The notes beneath the pieces are model-generated. The model saw only the letters and a program-made list of their open reading frames with translations. It made no database searches and had not been told where the DNA came from. Position numbers and translations under genes: made by a program. Shown in pieces: positions 35,585-43,524 of a stretch of DNA of 64,000 nucleotides. The stretch spans positions 682,001-746,000 of the forward strand of contig NZ_CP116871.1 of the NCBI RefSeq assembly GCF_031885415.1, written 5' to 3'. The stretch is from Microbacterium forte. GTDB lineage: Bacteria; Actinomycetota; Actinomycetes; Actinomycetales; Microbacteriaceae. Numbering within the stretch: the stretch's first letter is position 1; the number at the start of each line of letters is the position of its first letter.

Positions 35585-36280
35585 ATGTGTGGCCGCTTCG
35601 CCAATGACTCGTCCGTTGACCAGATGGTTCGAGAGTACGTCGCGGACGGCGGCAAGCCCGAGGACTGGTGGAAGTCGTGGGCTGGCGCCTACTCGGTGTC
35701 TCCGACGCAGAACGCACCGATCGTGCGCGACCGCGGCGAGGGTCGAATCCTCGAGCTCGTTCGCTGGGACTGGCAGAAGCCGGCGAACCGACCCAAGGGT
35801 GGTCCGGTCATAAATGCTCGCATGGAAAAACTGACAGCCGGGTTCTGGGCGCCGGCCTTCAGTGCTGCTCGATGCATCGTTCCCATGCGCGGCTACTTCG
35901 AGTGGACGGGCGAGAAGACCCCGAAGACGCCGCACTTCCTGCACGGTGACGGTCTGCTCTCGGCCGCCGGGCTCACCTGGTCGATGGGGCTGCCGAACGG
36001 CGAGAAGTCCCGCTGCTTCGTCGTCATCACCCGCGAAGCGCGCGACGCCAGCGGCGAGGTGCACGACCGGATGCCCGCGTTCCTGACGCCCGACACCTGG
36101 GACGCCTGGCTCACACCGGAGAAGCTCACCGGTGACCGGAAGACGGAGACGTTGGCGATGCTGGAGCACACCTCGAGCGACGTCGCCTCGACGATCCGTG
36201 AGCACATCGTCGACCGCAAGGTCAGCAACTCGCGCACTGTAGACCCGACGGACCCGACTCTCCTGGAGCCGGTCGCGTGA
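35585..36280 (+). CDS. SRAP-domain abasic-site DNA crosslinking protein (YedK/HMCES family)
   Basis: A 231-residue SOS-response-associated peptidase. The catalytic Cys2 is in MCGRFAND; NARMEKL, the MRGYFEW glutamate and the VHDRMP histidine are all present. Family members form a thiazolidine bond with abasic sites in single-stranded DNA and protect them. I chose ATG 35585 so that Cys is residue 2, as required; the open frame upstream is not coding. It overlaps the next small membrane gene by one base. Confidence 0.9.
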   Translation: MCGRFANDSSVDQMVREYVADGGKPEDWWKSWAGAYSVSPTQNAPIVRDRGEGRILELVRWDWQKPANRPKGGPVINARMEKLTAGFWAPAFSAARCIVPMRGYFEWTGEKTPKTPHFLHGDGLLSAAGLTWSMGLPNGEKSRCFVVITREARDASGEVHDRMPAFLTPDTWDAWLTPEKLTGDRKTETLAMLEHTSSDVASTIREHIVDRKVSNSRTVDPTDPTLLEPVA

Positions 36281-36519
36281 TGGCTGAGCGTCGAGAGTCC
36301 CTCACTGCCCCGGAGATCCTCTGGACGATCATCGCCATCGGCGGAGTCCTGCTCCTCGTGGTCGGGGTGGTGCTGATGGTCAACGGAGAGCCCATCAGCT
36401 GGCTCACGTTCGTGAGTGCGGTGCTGACGACTTCCCTCGCTGTCGGAGCGTTCGTCGCCAGTCGCCGCGATCGCCGCCGGCGCGGCGCTTCACCTTCGGC
36501 GCCGGAGCCGAGCGAGTAG
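36280..36519 (+). CDS. small membrane protein
   Basis: A 79-residue protein with two predicted membrane helices (WTIIAIGGVLLLVVGVVLMVNG and WLTFVSAVLTTSLAVGAFVA) and a very basic cytoplasmic tail (RRDRRRRGA). The start overlaps the SRAP stop (TGATG). No function known. Confidence 0.6.
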   Translation: MAERRESLTAPEILWTIIAIGGVLLLVVGVVLMVNGEPISWLTFVSAVLTTSLAVGAFVASRRDRRRRGASPSAPEPSE

Positions 36520-36557
36520 CTCCGCCCATCGCCAACATCTACCCGGACGGAGACGCC

Positions 36558-36764
36558 ATGACCGCCCCAGAAGAGCAGCCTCGTCTCGCACGTCTCCAGG
36601 AGATCCGAGAGGGCATGGAGGCGCTTCGGATTGAGGCTCTCGCGGAGCGCGGAGGCAAGACCTTCACGACCGAGGAAACGCTCGAGTTCATCCGTCGACA
36701 TGATGATGCCGCAGACAGCTCTTTGCGCCAGACGCGGGTTGAGTCACCCCCCGCCAACACCTAA
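36558..36764 (+). CDS. hypothetical protein, 68 aa, just upstream of fic
   Basis: A charged helical protein (MTAPEEQPRLARLQEIREGMEALRIEALAERGG). It ends within the inverted repeat in front of fic. Its size and position would fit an antitoxin or an unrelated small protein; the Fic protein here already seems to carry its own inhibitory helix, so an antitoxin is not required. Confidence 0.5.
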   Translation: MTAPEEQPRLARLQEIREGMEALRIEALAERGGKTFTTEETLEFIRRHDDAADSSLRQTRVESPPANT

Positions 36765-36785
36765 TCACATAAGTGTTGGTATGAT
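36754..36785 (+). promoter_or_regulatory. inverted repeat and -10 box of fic
   Basis: CCAACAC (36754-36760) and GTGTTGG (36773-36779) form a perfect 7-bp inverted repeat with a 12-base spacer. It abuts a TATGAT -10 box (36780-36785) that ends 6 bases before the fic ATG, which implies a leaderless transcript under repression. Confidence 0.6.
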
Positions 36786-36791
36786 GGTGTG

Positions 36792-38033
36792 ATGTCCACA
36801 TCTTCGTCCAGTACCCGCATCCCCATCGATGCTGTCTCGAGCGAGACCCTGGACTGGGCGCCGCGGGCACCGGAGATGTTCTCGCGGGCCGAGGTTGTGC
36901 GTCAGACCGGGCCGTATGAGGCGACGGTCACGGCTCCGATCGCGGGGTGGAGCCCGCAGGTCCCGAGCGAAGACGCCGCTGACGTCGAAGACGCCACGCG
37001 CCAGCTGGTCGCATTCGACGAGCATGCACGGCGCACGCTCGGCACCGACAACCCGGCGTTGGGTCCGATGACCGCGATCCTGCTGCGCACAGAGTCCGCG
37101 TCCAGCTCTCAGATCGAGCAGCTGACGACGTCGGCGAAGCAGCTCGCTCTCGCCGAGATCGATGAAGGCGACAAGGCCAACGCGCTCACTGTCATCGGCA
37201 ACGTCCGCGCCATGGAAGCAGCCCTCGCGCTCTCGGACGAGATCTCCGAAGAGTCGATCCTGCAGATGCACCACGCTCTGATGCGTCACCAGCCCGACCT
37301 CGAGCACGAAGCAGGTCTCTACCGTCAGGAACAGGTCTGGATCGGCCCCGGCAACGCCGGCCCCCGCCAGGCGGAGTTCATAGCTCCCCGCCACGATCGG
37401 ATTCCCGGTGCGATCGGTGACCTGGTGAGCTTCGTGAAGCGCCAAGACATCTCTGTGCTTGTTCAGGTTGCTGTCGCACACGCCCAGTTCGAGACCATCC
37501 ACCCGTTCGTCGACGGCAACGGCCGCACCGGCCGCGCGCTCGCGCAGTCGATCCTGCGCAACAAGGGTCTCGTCGGTTCGACCGCGGTACCGATCTCTGC
37601 GGGACTGCTCGTGAACACCGGGCGCTACTTCGAGGCGCTGACAGCTTTCCGCGCCGGCGACGCTGCCCCGATCATCCGCGAGTTCGCCATGGCGAGTCGC
37701 ATCGCCGCGTCCACGGGGACGCAGCTGGTCGACGACCTCGTCGCGCAGCTGGACGAATCCCGCGCTCTGCTCCAGGGCGTTCGCTCGGATGCTGCGGTCT
37801 GGAAGATCCTTCCGGCGCTCGTCGGACAGCCCGCGGTGAACACGAAGTACCTCATGGGATCGCTCAGCCTCGGCGAGATGGCGGCGCTGCGCGCGCTGGA
37901 CACGCTCACCGATCGCGGGGTGCTCACCGAGACGACCGGCCAAGGGCGCAACCGGGTCTGGCAGCACCGCGGGATCTTCGAAGTCCTCGACGGCTACGCC
38001 GAGCAGATCCGCCGGATGACCGCTCGAGGCTAG
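36792..38033 (+). CDS. fic: Fic-family AMP-transferase with N-terminal inhibitory motif and C-terminal winged helix
   Basis: A 413-residue Fic protein. The core motif HPFVDGNGRTGRAL is near residue 236, and an upstream SSSQIEQL segment near residue 101 corresponds to the inhibitory helix (S/TxxxE) of class II Fic proteins, with Gln in place of the usual Gly/Asn after the Glu. The C-terminus (LGEMAALRALDTLTDRGVLTETTGQGRNRVW) is a winged-helix domain that could bind the inverted repeat at its own promoter. It would transfer AMP from ATP to a protein target. The start is ATG 36792, just after the -10 box. Confidence 0.85.
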   Translation: MSTSSSSTRIPIDAVSSETLDWAPRAPEMFSRAEVVRQTGPYEATVTAPIAGWSPQVPSEDAADVEDATRQLVAFDEHARRTLGTDNPALGPMTAILLRTESASSSQIEQLTTSAKQLALAEIDEGDKANALTVIGNVRAMEAALALSDEISEESILQMHHALMRHQPDLEHEAGLYRQEQVWIGPGNAGPRQAEFIAPRHDRIPGAIGDLVSFVKRQDISVLVQVAVAHAQFETIHPFVDGNGRTGRALAQSILRNKGLVGSTAVPISAGLLVNTGRYFEALTAFRAGDAAPIIREFAMASRIAASTGTQLVDDLVAQLDESRALLQGVRSDAAVWKILPALVGQPAVNTKYLMGSLSLGEMAALRALDTLTDRGVLTETTGQGRNRVWQHRGIFEVLDGYAEQIRRMTARG

Positions 38034-38047
38034 TCGCCCGCCAGCGC

Positions 38048-38088
38048 GGGGTCATAAGCCCGGGCAGGTCAGCACCGCTTATGACCCC
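38048..38088. repeat. perfect 12-bp hairpin after fic
   Basis: GGGGTCATAAGC and GCTTATGACCCC are separated by 17 bases, 14 bp after the fic stop. There is no T tract, so it is either a terminator of unusual form or a protein-binding site. Confidence 0.6.
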
Positions 38089-38134
38089 CGACCCGACTTC
38101 CGCGGAATCTCGCGGACTTCGTGCGCTCCCGTGC

Positions 38135-38179
38135 GCTCGATTGCTGGGGCACTTCAACGGAGACCCCCAGCAATCGAGC
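38135..38179. repeat. perfect 15-bp hairpin
   Basis: GCTCGATTGCTGGGG and CCCCAGCAATCGAGC are separated by 15 bases. With the hairpin at 38048 it makes two long perfect stems within 130 bp. Otherwise 38180-38360 shows nothing clear. Confidence 0.6.
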
Positions 38180-38360
38180 GGATCCGAGCGGTCGGGTGAA
38201 AGAACTACTGGGCAGCTGGGCACGCCCAGGCGGTCTCCTCCACGTCCCTGAGTGTCAGGGGCAACTGACCCGGATGTCGGACCCCGTAACTACACTGATA
38301 TTTCGGCGGTCTGGACCGCCACACTCTGAGCTGATTCTCTCCACGCGGAGGACAGCGACG

Positions 38361-38417
38361 ATGACAACCGAGGCGGATCCAGAGCTGAAACCTGTCGAAT
38401 CACGTTCTCTCTCATGA
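38361..38417 (+). CDS. 18-aa leader peptide ORF
   Basis: A short frame MTTEADPELKPVESRSLS with a strong GGAGGA ribosome site. Its stop overlaps the start of the following gene (ATGA at 38414), which lacks its own ribosome site. It looks like a leader that couples translation of the gene behind it. Confidence 0.5.
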   Translation: MTTEADPELKPVESRSLS

Positions 38418-39373
38418 GGGCGTCGCAGGCGTGGGGGCCGATGCCCAGAAATGAGATCGAGTTGTCTGATTCCATCACCCGCGATCCCGCCATCAAGCGC
38501 GACGCGAAGGCCTGGCGCGATGCCGCCGGCGCGAACTACACCGAGGCGCTGCGCCTCATCGAGGATCCGCTTCACCAGGGCATCCTCGGCGGTCGAGTCG
38601 TCGTGCGCGACCTGCTCCGCACGCTCGACGAGCACCCGATCATCGGATCCGAGCATGCCTCGACGACGTTCGGGCGAAACGGCCTCAGCGCGGATGAGCC
38701 CATGAGCGAGGACCTTTCCACCGGCCGGCTGCGAGAGACCCTCCTCGCTGTCGAGTTCCTGCGGATGTTCACGCCAGTCACTGAGGCCGACCTCCAGGTT
38801 GAGCGGAACTGGACCGGTAGCTACGGGCTCAAGCACGCCGCCGAGGAGTTCCTCGGGGGGACCGTGCACCTCTACGTGTCGAACGGCTCGCTCATCTGGG
38901 CCGCGGCACTCCTCGGTCTGCCGATGCGCACCAATGACATCGATCCGACGAGCAAAAACGTCGAGATCGCCCTCCTCCACCAAGAGGTGGCCTTCGTGCG
39001 GGCGGACTCGACCAACAGGCTCGAGAAGCGCCAGGGAAAGCACTACATGCCTCCCGGCTACAAGCGCCTCAAGGCCGCGATGAAGCTCGCGAGCAAGGGT
39101 GAGAGCATCACTGAGGCGCTCAACATCCCGATCCGTGCGCGGGGCGACTGGTCGGAGTTCCACCTCTGGCTCGCAGACCAAGTCGACCGCGATGGATTCG
39201 AAGGACGGTTCGCCAGCGACTACCTCGCTGGTGTCGAGAGCAGCGATCATCGCCCGGCAGCGTCCGGAAAGGATCTCCGGACGATCCTCCGGGATGTGCG
39301 GATCGATTCAAACTTCCTCGATGCGGCGAAGGCTCTGATTGCAGAGCACGACCGTCTCTCGTCTACCCGCTGA
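38414..39373 (+). CDS. hypothetical island protein with YozE/SAM-like C-terminus
   Basis: A 319-residue protein. The N-terminal part has KRDAKAWRDAAGANYTEALRLI and GILGGRVVVRDLLRTLDEH, segments I associate with uncharacterised actinobacterial accessory proteins. The C-terminal FHLWLADQVDRDGFEGRFASDYLAG resembles YozE SAM-like domains. The start at 38414 is favoured by coupling to the leader; 38441 is the alternative. No function assigned. A terminator follows directly. Confidence 0.6.
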   Translation: MRASQAWGPMPRNEIELSDSITRDPAIKRDAKAWRDAAGANYTEALRLIEDPLHQGILGGRVVVRDLLRTLDEHPIIGSEHASTTFGRNGLSADEPMSEDLSTGRLRETLLAVEFLRMFTPVTEADLQVERNWTGSYGLKHAAEEFLGGTVHLYVSNGSLIWAAALLGLPMRTNDIDPTSKNVEIALLHQEVAFVRADSTNRLEKRQGKHYMPPGYKRLKAAMKLASKGESITEALNIPIRARGDWSEFHLWLADQVDRDGFEGRFASDYLAGVESSDHRPAASGKDLRTILRDVRIDSNFLDAAKALIAEHDRLSSTR

Positions 39374-39385
39374 CGCCACCAGAAG

Positions 39386-39419
39386 AGCCGCCCGGAGCAC
39401 ACGCGCCGGGCGGCTTTTT
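39386..39419 (+). terminator. rho-independent terminator
   Basis: AGCCGCCCGG and CCGGGCGGCT form a 10-bp stem with a 10-base loop followed by TTTT, 12 bases after the preceding stop codon. Confidence 0.85.
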
Positions 39420-39437
39420 GCTGCCGACCTTTCGCTT

Positions 39438-39522
39438 CAACCCCACAAACCTCAGAATGCGGACCGGCCGCCGATCCGCATAAATCCGCGGGTTTCGCGC
39501 CTCCAACCTCACAAACCTCAGA
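39438..39522. repeat. 19-bp direct repeat, two copies
   Basis: CAACCCCACAAACCTCAGA at 39438 and CAACCTCACAAACCTCAGA at 39504 differ at one base and start 66 bp apart, upstream of the 39584 gene. They may be operator sites or recombination-related. Confidence 0.45.
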
Positions 39523-39583
39523 TGCGCAGGGATGCCTCATCCCGCACGACGATCACCCCGCATACGACCTCGAGGAGACACCG

Positions 39584-40090
39584 ATGGCTCTCATCTACAG
39601 CACGACCCCGCACGACACCGACGAGCTGATTGCTCTGCGTCAGGTCATCAACGACAACGAGCGCGCGTTCTCGGAGCTCAGGACTATCTACAGCGACGAC
39701 CAGCGGCGTCTCTGTGATGAGTACGACGCCCTCATGGCCGCGCAGCGACCGACCTACCCGGCGCCGGAGCACCTGCAGGGCCTGGACATGGTCGCCGAGA
39801 TGATGCGCTCCGGCACCGAGTACGGCGACCACCACGGATCGCCCAGGCAGGTCGATCGTGAAGCTGGCCGGGCTCTCCCGCGCAGCGTCGACTTCTCATC
39901 GTTCGCCTGCAGGATCAACATCCGCGCCCTCGCCCCGTACCGTGCCCGCTCGTCGCAGCACGCGTGGATCTTCACAGAGGACGACATCGAGGCTTTCCGA
40001 GACGAGCTGACGAAGCGCTCGCTCGGCATCGCATCCCATTGGGGGCACGAGGATGGCGTCGCCTTCCAGGTGTTCAACGCTCGCGTCTGA
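39584..40090 (+). CDS. hypothetical protein
   Basis: A 168-residue protein, helical at the N-terminus (DTDELIALRQVINDNERAFSELRTIYSDDQRRL), with AWIFTEDDIEAFRDEL near the end. GAGGAG precedes the ATG. No family recognised. It is the last gene of the island-like segment. Confidence 0.6.
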   Translation: MALIYSTTPHDTDELIALRQVINDNERAFSELRTIYSDDQRRLCDEYDALMAAQRPTYPAPEHLQGLDMVAEMMRSGTEYGDHHGSPRQVDREAGRALPRSVDFSSFACRINIRALAPYRARSSQHAWIFTEDDIEAFRDELTKRSLGIASHWGHEDGVAFQVFNARV

Positions 40091-40289
40091 GCGCGCGTTC
40101 AGGTTCGGTTGATACCGCTCGGATTGGCCAGCCGGAAACGCTACACCATCGGTTTCGGTGCTACTAGGTTTCGGCAGGGGGTTACGGCGGGTCGATCATC
40201 GGCGTGTCGTGACGTTGACCGGGGTGATCCTCAAAGCCGCCGGATTCGATCGTTTGCGGCGCGTAGTGACGCCCTGGTGCCGGCCATGT

Positions 40290-41351
40290 TCAGCCGGCGA
40301 GGGTGACTCCGCAATAGGCGATGGTGGCGACGAGGAGGGTGGAGAGCGCGGCGAGGGCGAAGGGCTTGAGGCCCACCTTGATGAGGTTCCGAATCTTGAC
40401 GCCGCAGCCGAGTCCGAACATCGCTGCAGCCAGCAACCCTGTCTGCAGCAGCCCGCCGGTCGTCAGCACGAAGTCCGGCAGAGGGATAAAGGAACGCAGG
40501 AGCACCATGGCGATGAACCCGATGATGAACAGCGGGACGATGGGCGGCAGCTTCGAACTCGACCTCTGTTGACTGGGTTCGCCTGCCGTACGGCTGAGAC
40601 GGCGCTGCCGGATGCTAAGGATGGCCACGACAGGGGCGAGCAGCAGCACTCGGGCGAGTTTGACGATGACCGCGACCGTGAGCGCTCCGCCACCGATGAT
40701 GCCTCCAGCGGCGACGACTTGCGCGATTTCATGGATGGAACCCCCTGCCCACATCCCGGCCGTCTCGGAGCCCAGGCCAAGCAGGTCCGTGATCAGTGGG
40801 ACGAGGGGAATCATCAGCGTTCCGAAGATCACCACGAGGGCGACCGCGGTGATGGTGTCTTCCTCGGCCTCGTCGTCCGGATCGGTGACCCCTGCCGCGC
40901 CCGCCACGGCTGCCGCGCCGCAGATGGAGAATCCGCAGGCGATTAGCAGCGAGAGCCCGGATGGAACCCGTAGCAGCTTCCCCAGGAGAACGGTGCCGAA
41001 CAGTCCGCCGGCGACAATGCACACGATGACGACCAGCATCGGGGCTCCGAGTTCGAGGATGTCTGTCAGTACCAGTTGGAGTCCGAGGAAGACGATGCCG
41101 GCGCGCAGGAGCTTTTTCGCGGAGAAGTCTATGCCGTCGGAGGCTGCCGCTGGCAGCCGGACGACGTTGGCCAGGAGTACGCCAAGCACGATCGCGATAA
41201 TGAGCGGGCTGACTCCCGGCAGCAGCAGGCTGACCCCGTACGATGCTCCGGCCGCGGCGAGGCAGAGGACAAGCCCGGGCAGCAGCGCGCGGACTCGGGC
41301 AAGCAGCGTGTGTTCCGGTCGGGCGGTCGCAACGTCCTGGGCATGGGTCAT
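40290..41351 (-). CDS. YeiH-family putative sulfate export transporter
   Basis: A 353-residue membrane protein of the YeiH (Cons_hypoth698) family with about ten helices. Family segments include GIDFSAKKLLRAGIVFLGLQLVL, IACGFSICGAAAVAGAAGV and MWAGGSIHEIAQVVAAGGIIG. I chose ATG 41351, since the longer frame to 41762 overlaps the divergent regulator. It is divergent from a LysR regulator, the usual pairing for this family, linked to sulfite, sulfonate or cysteine metabolism. The 200-bp gap downstream (40091-40289) contains only a weakly repeat-like palindrome. Confidence 0.88.
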   Translation of the reverse strand: MTHAQDVATARPEHTLLARVRALLPGLVLCLAAAGASYGVSLLLPGVSPLIIAIVLGVLLANVVRLPAAASDGIDFSAKKLLRAGIVFLGLQLVLTDILELGAPMLVVIVCIVAGGLFGTVLLGKLLRVPSGLSLLIACGFSICGAAAVAGAAGVTDPDDEAEEDTITAVALVVIFGTLMIPLVPLITDLLGLGSETAGMWAGGSIHEIAQVVAAGGIIGGGALTVAVIVKLARVLLLAPVVAILSIRQRRLSRTAGEPSQQRSSSKLPPIVPLFIIGFIAMVLLRSFIPLPDFVLTTGGLLQTGLLAAAMFGLGCGVKIRNLIKVGLKPFALAALSTLLVATIAYCGVTLAG

Positions 41352-41438
41352 GCATCCATCATTTCCTCGGACCGCTCGTGCGAGTAGAGGCAGATACCGT
41401 CCGCCATACAAGTTATGCTTGTGCTTGGGAGGCGGAAG

Positions 41439-42344
41439 ATGCGCAACGGGCCGGACTTGGAGGCACTGCGAGCCTTGGCGCTCGTCGTGAAGGAAAGCAG
41501 CATGTCGGCGGCAAGCACGCAGTTGGGCGTGAGTCAGCAGGCGGTGTCTCTGCGCATCCGGAAACTGGAAAAAGATTTGCGCGTGCGACTCCTGGTGCGT
41601 TCTGCACGGGGTTCGCGATTGACTCCGGCGGGCGAGCTGATTGTCGGCTGGGGAACAACGCTGCTGACGGCGGCCGATGAGTTCTCGGATGCTGTCGATT
41701 CGCTCCGCACGGATCGCGGGAAGATGATGCGCATCGCCGCGAGCCTCACGATCGCAGAACACCTCCTACCGGAATGGATCGCCCGGTGGCGCATCTCTCA
41801 CGGCGATGACGGCCCGGTCGTTCAGCTCACAGCCGCCAACAGCAGCACGGTCGTCGAGGCCATACGCGAGGGAACCGCAGACCTCGGGCTCATCGAGACC
41901 CCTGTCGTTCCCGCCGGCCTCCGGTCAGTCACTGTTGCTTACGACACCATCGAAGTCGTTGTGCAGCACGGTCACCGGTGGGCGAAGACCCGCCAGGTGT
42001 CCGTTCGTGAACTGGCGGCCACTGGGTTGGTGCTCCGCGAGACCGGCAGCGGCACCCGACGAGCGCTCGAGAACGCCCTCGCCGTGGCGGGCTTTCCACT
42101 CGCAGCCGAGCCCGCAGCCGTGCTGACGACCACGCTCGGCGTTCGCAGCGCGATTATGGCCGGCATCGCCCCCGGCGCGCTGAGCTCCCTCGCAGTGTCC
42201 GAGGACACCCGTGCCGGCCGACTCGTCCGAGTTCGGATCAACAATCTCCAGATCACCCGCCCGCTCACCGCCATCTGGGCGGGGACGGCTCCGCCGCCTC
42301 ATGTACGGGACTTCCTGGATGTCATCGCCCGAACTGACCGGTAA
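41439..42344 (+). CDS. LysR-family transcriptional regulator
   Basis: A 301-residue regulator. The winged helix is at residues about 1-60 (LEALRALALVVKESSMSAASTQLGVSQQAVSLRIRKLEKDL), then a substrate-binding-type effector domain with IRIASLTIAE-like IAASLTIAEHLLPEWI and VEAIREGTADLGLIE. GGGAGG precedes ATG 41439. It is divergent from the YeiH transporter, 87 bp away, and probably controls it. The stop codon lies within a partial copy of the intergenic repeat. Confidence 0.88.
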   Translation: MRNGPDLEALRALALVVKESSMSAASTQLGVSQQAVSLRIRKLEKDLRVRLLVRSARGSRLTPAGELIVGWGTTLLTAADEFSDAVDSLRTDRGKMMRIAASLTIAEHLLPEWIARWRISHGDDGPVVQLTAANSSTVVEAIREGTADLGLIETPVVPAGLRSVTVAYDTIEVVVQHGHRWAKTRQVSVRELAATGLVLRETGSGTRRALENALAVAGFPLAAEPAAVLTTTLGVRSAIMAGIAPGALSSLAVSEDTRAGRLVRVRINNLQITRPLTAIWAGTAPPPHVRDFLDVIARTDR

Positions 42345-42360
42345 CGATCGATTTCGGCGC
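42336..42360 (+). repeat. partial copy (3' end) of the 98-bp intergenic repeat
   Basis: The palindromic core GGTAACGATCGATTTCGGC matches the right end of the repeats found later. The left part is missing, as it would fall inside the LysR gene. Confidence 0.5.
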
Positions 42361-42385
42361 GGTCTGTCGCCGTGAAGCATCGGGG

Positions 42386-42919
42386 TCAGTCTTTGGACTC
42401 ATCACCGCCCCGGATCATAAGGAACCCTCCGGCGATCGCGGCAGCGAAGATCACGATGTCGGCAATGTTCCCGATGAACCAGTTCCCGTAGGCGAGGAAG
42501 TCAACGACGTGCCCCTGGGCGAATCCCGGATCCCGGAAGAGGCGGTCGCCTGCATGTGAGGCGGCAGCTCCACCGAGCGCGCCGACGATGACCGCCCACC
42601 CCAGGCGGCGAATCCGGAACGCGAACACGATCGCTGTGACGGTGGCTGCGACAGCGAGCAACGCGAACACCCAGGTGAAGCCCTCCCCGAACGAGAATGC
42701 CGCACCGGGGTTGTACGCGAGTTGCAGGCCAAGCAGGTCACCGATCAGCGGGATGCGCTCGCGCTCGGTGAGGGTCGCTTCGGCCCACGCTTTCGTCCCC
42801 TGATCGATCAGAACGACGACCAGCGCGATCAGGAGCGCTCCGCCGGTGAGCTGCCAACGCCGCGCGGACGGCAGCTGTCGCGCAACAGACGGCTGAGATT
42901 CTGCCTCGGACGATGTCAT
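42386..42919 (-). CDS. lspA: signal peptidase II (lipoprotein signal peptidase)
   Basis: A 177-residue membrane aspartyl protease that cleaves lipoprotein signal peptides. It has four helices, the NPGAAFSFGEG segment, and the catalytic Asp pair in AGDRLF and GNIADIVIF. The motif before the first Asp reads GGAAASHAGDR where most enzymes have an Asn. It overlaps cadD (ATGA). An lspA in a heavy-metal operon recalls the PbrC genes of lead-resistance operons, and it is probably an accessory copy. Confidence 0.88.
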   Translation of the reverse strand: MTSSEAESQPSVARQLPSARRWQLTGGALLIALVVVLIDQGTKAWAEATLTERERIPLIGDLLGLQLAYNPGAAFSFGEGFTWVFALLAVAATVTAIVFAFRIRRLGWAVIVGALGGAAASHAGDRLFRDPGFAQGHVVDFLAYGNWFIGNIADIVIFAAAIAGGFLMIRGGDESKD

Positions 42920-43524
42920 GCGAGGACCTCGATCAAGCGGACGATGACGCCGGATTCGATCAGGATGAACAGCCCAAGACCGATGAACACGGCCGGTACG
43001 AGCCAGTGCTCGACGCGCTCCAGTCCCTCGGTGACGGCCTTGTTGGTGCCGATCAGCCGCCCGGCGGCGCACCATACGGCGACGAGGATGAGGAACACGA
43101 CGATCATGACGGCGACGTCGCCTGGCGTGCTGGTGCGGAAGATCGGCGTGTACAGGGAGATGTTGTCCGCACCGTTGGCGATCGTGATTCCCGCGACCCC
43201 CCATAGTCCAACCGCGGTGATCTTCGAGTCGTCATCATCGTCATCGCTGTTACGGCGCAGGCCGCGAATGAGCGTCCAGATGCCGATGCCGAGCGGGATC
43301 AGGCCGAGGAAGCCGACCCATTCGTCCGGGACGATGGTGAGGCCGAGCGCAGCGATCACACTGATTACGACGAGGGTGATGAAGCCGAGGTATTGACCTG
43401 CAACGATCTGCCATGGCCGGGGTTTTCCTCGGCTGGAGGCGAGGAACAGCACGGTGAGGACGACAATGTCGTCGATGTTGGTCGTGGCGAACAGGCCGAT
43501 CGCTGACCCGATGGTGGCGAGCAT
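42916..43524 (-). CDS. cadD: CadD-family cadmium resistance transporter
   Basis: A 202-residue membrane protein with about five to six helices. The start LATIGSAIGLFATTNIDDIVVLTVLFL and QYLGFITLVVISVIAALGL are family features, as is the acidic loop of consecutive aspartates (residues about 96-102) that may bind metal. It begins at the last base of the ATPase stop and overlaps lspA. It probably exports Cd2+ or related ions across the membrane. Confidence 0.85.
   Translation of the reverse strand: MLATIGSAIGLFATTNIDDIVVLTVLFLASSRGKPRPWQIVAGQYLGFITLVVISVIAALGLTIVPDEWVGFLGLIPLGIGIWTLIRGLRRNSDDDDDDSKITAVGLWGVAGITIANGADNISLYTPIFRTSTPGDVAVMIVVFLILVAVWCAAGRLIGTNKAVTEGLERVEHWLVPAVFIGLGLFILIESGVIVRLIEVLA

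Noticed and set aside
38121..38417. 98-codon frame ahead of the 38414 gene
   Set aside because: Its start lies within the 15-bp hairpin region and has no ribosome site; only the last 18 codons with GGAGGA look translated.
40239..40260. Palindrome GCCGGATTCGATCGTTTGCGGC as another copy of the 98-bp repeat
   Set aside because: The core resembles the repeat's right end, but the left part does not match in either orientation at the fixed distance. It is at best a degenerate relative.
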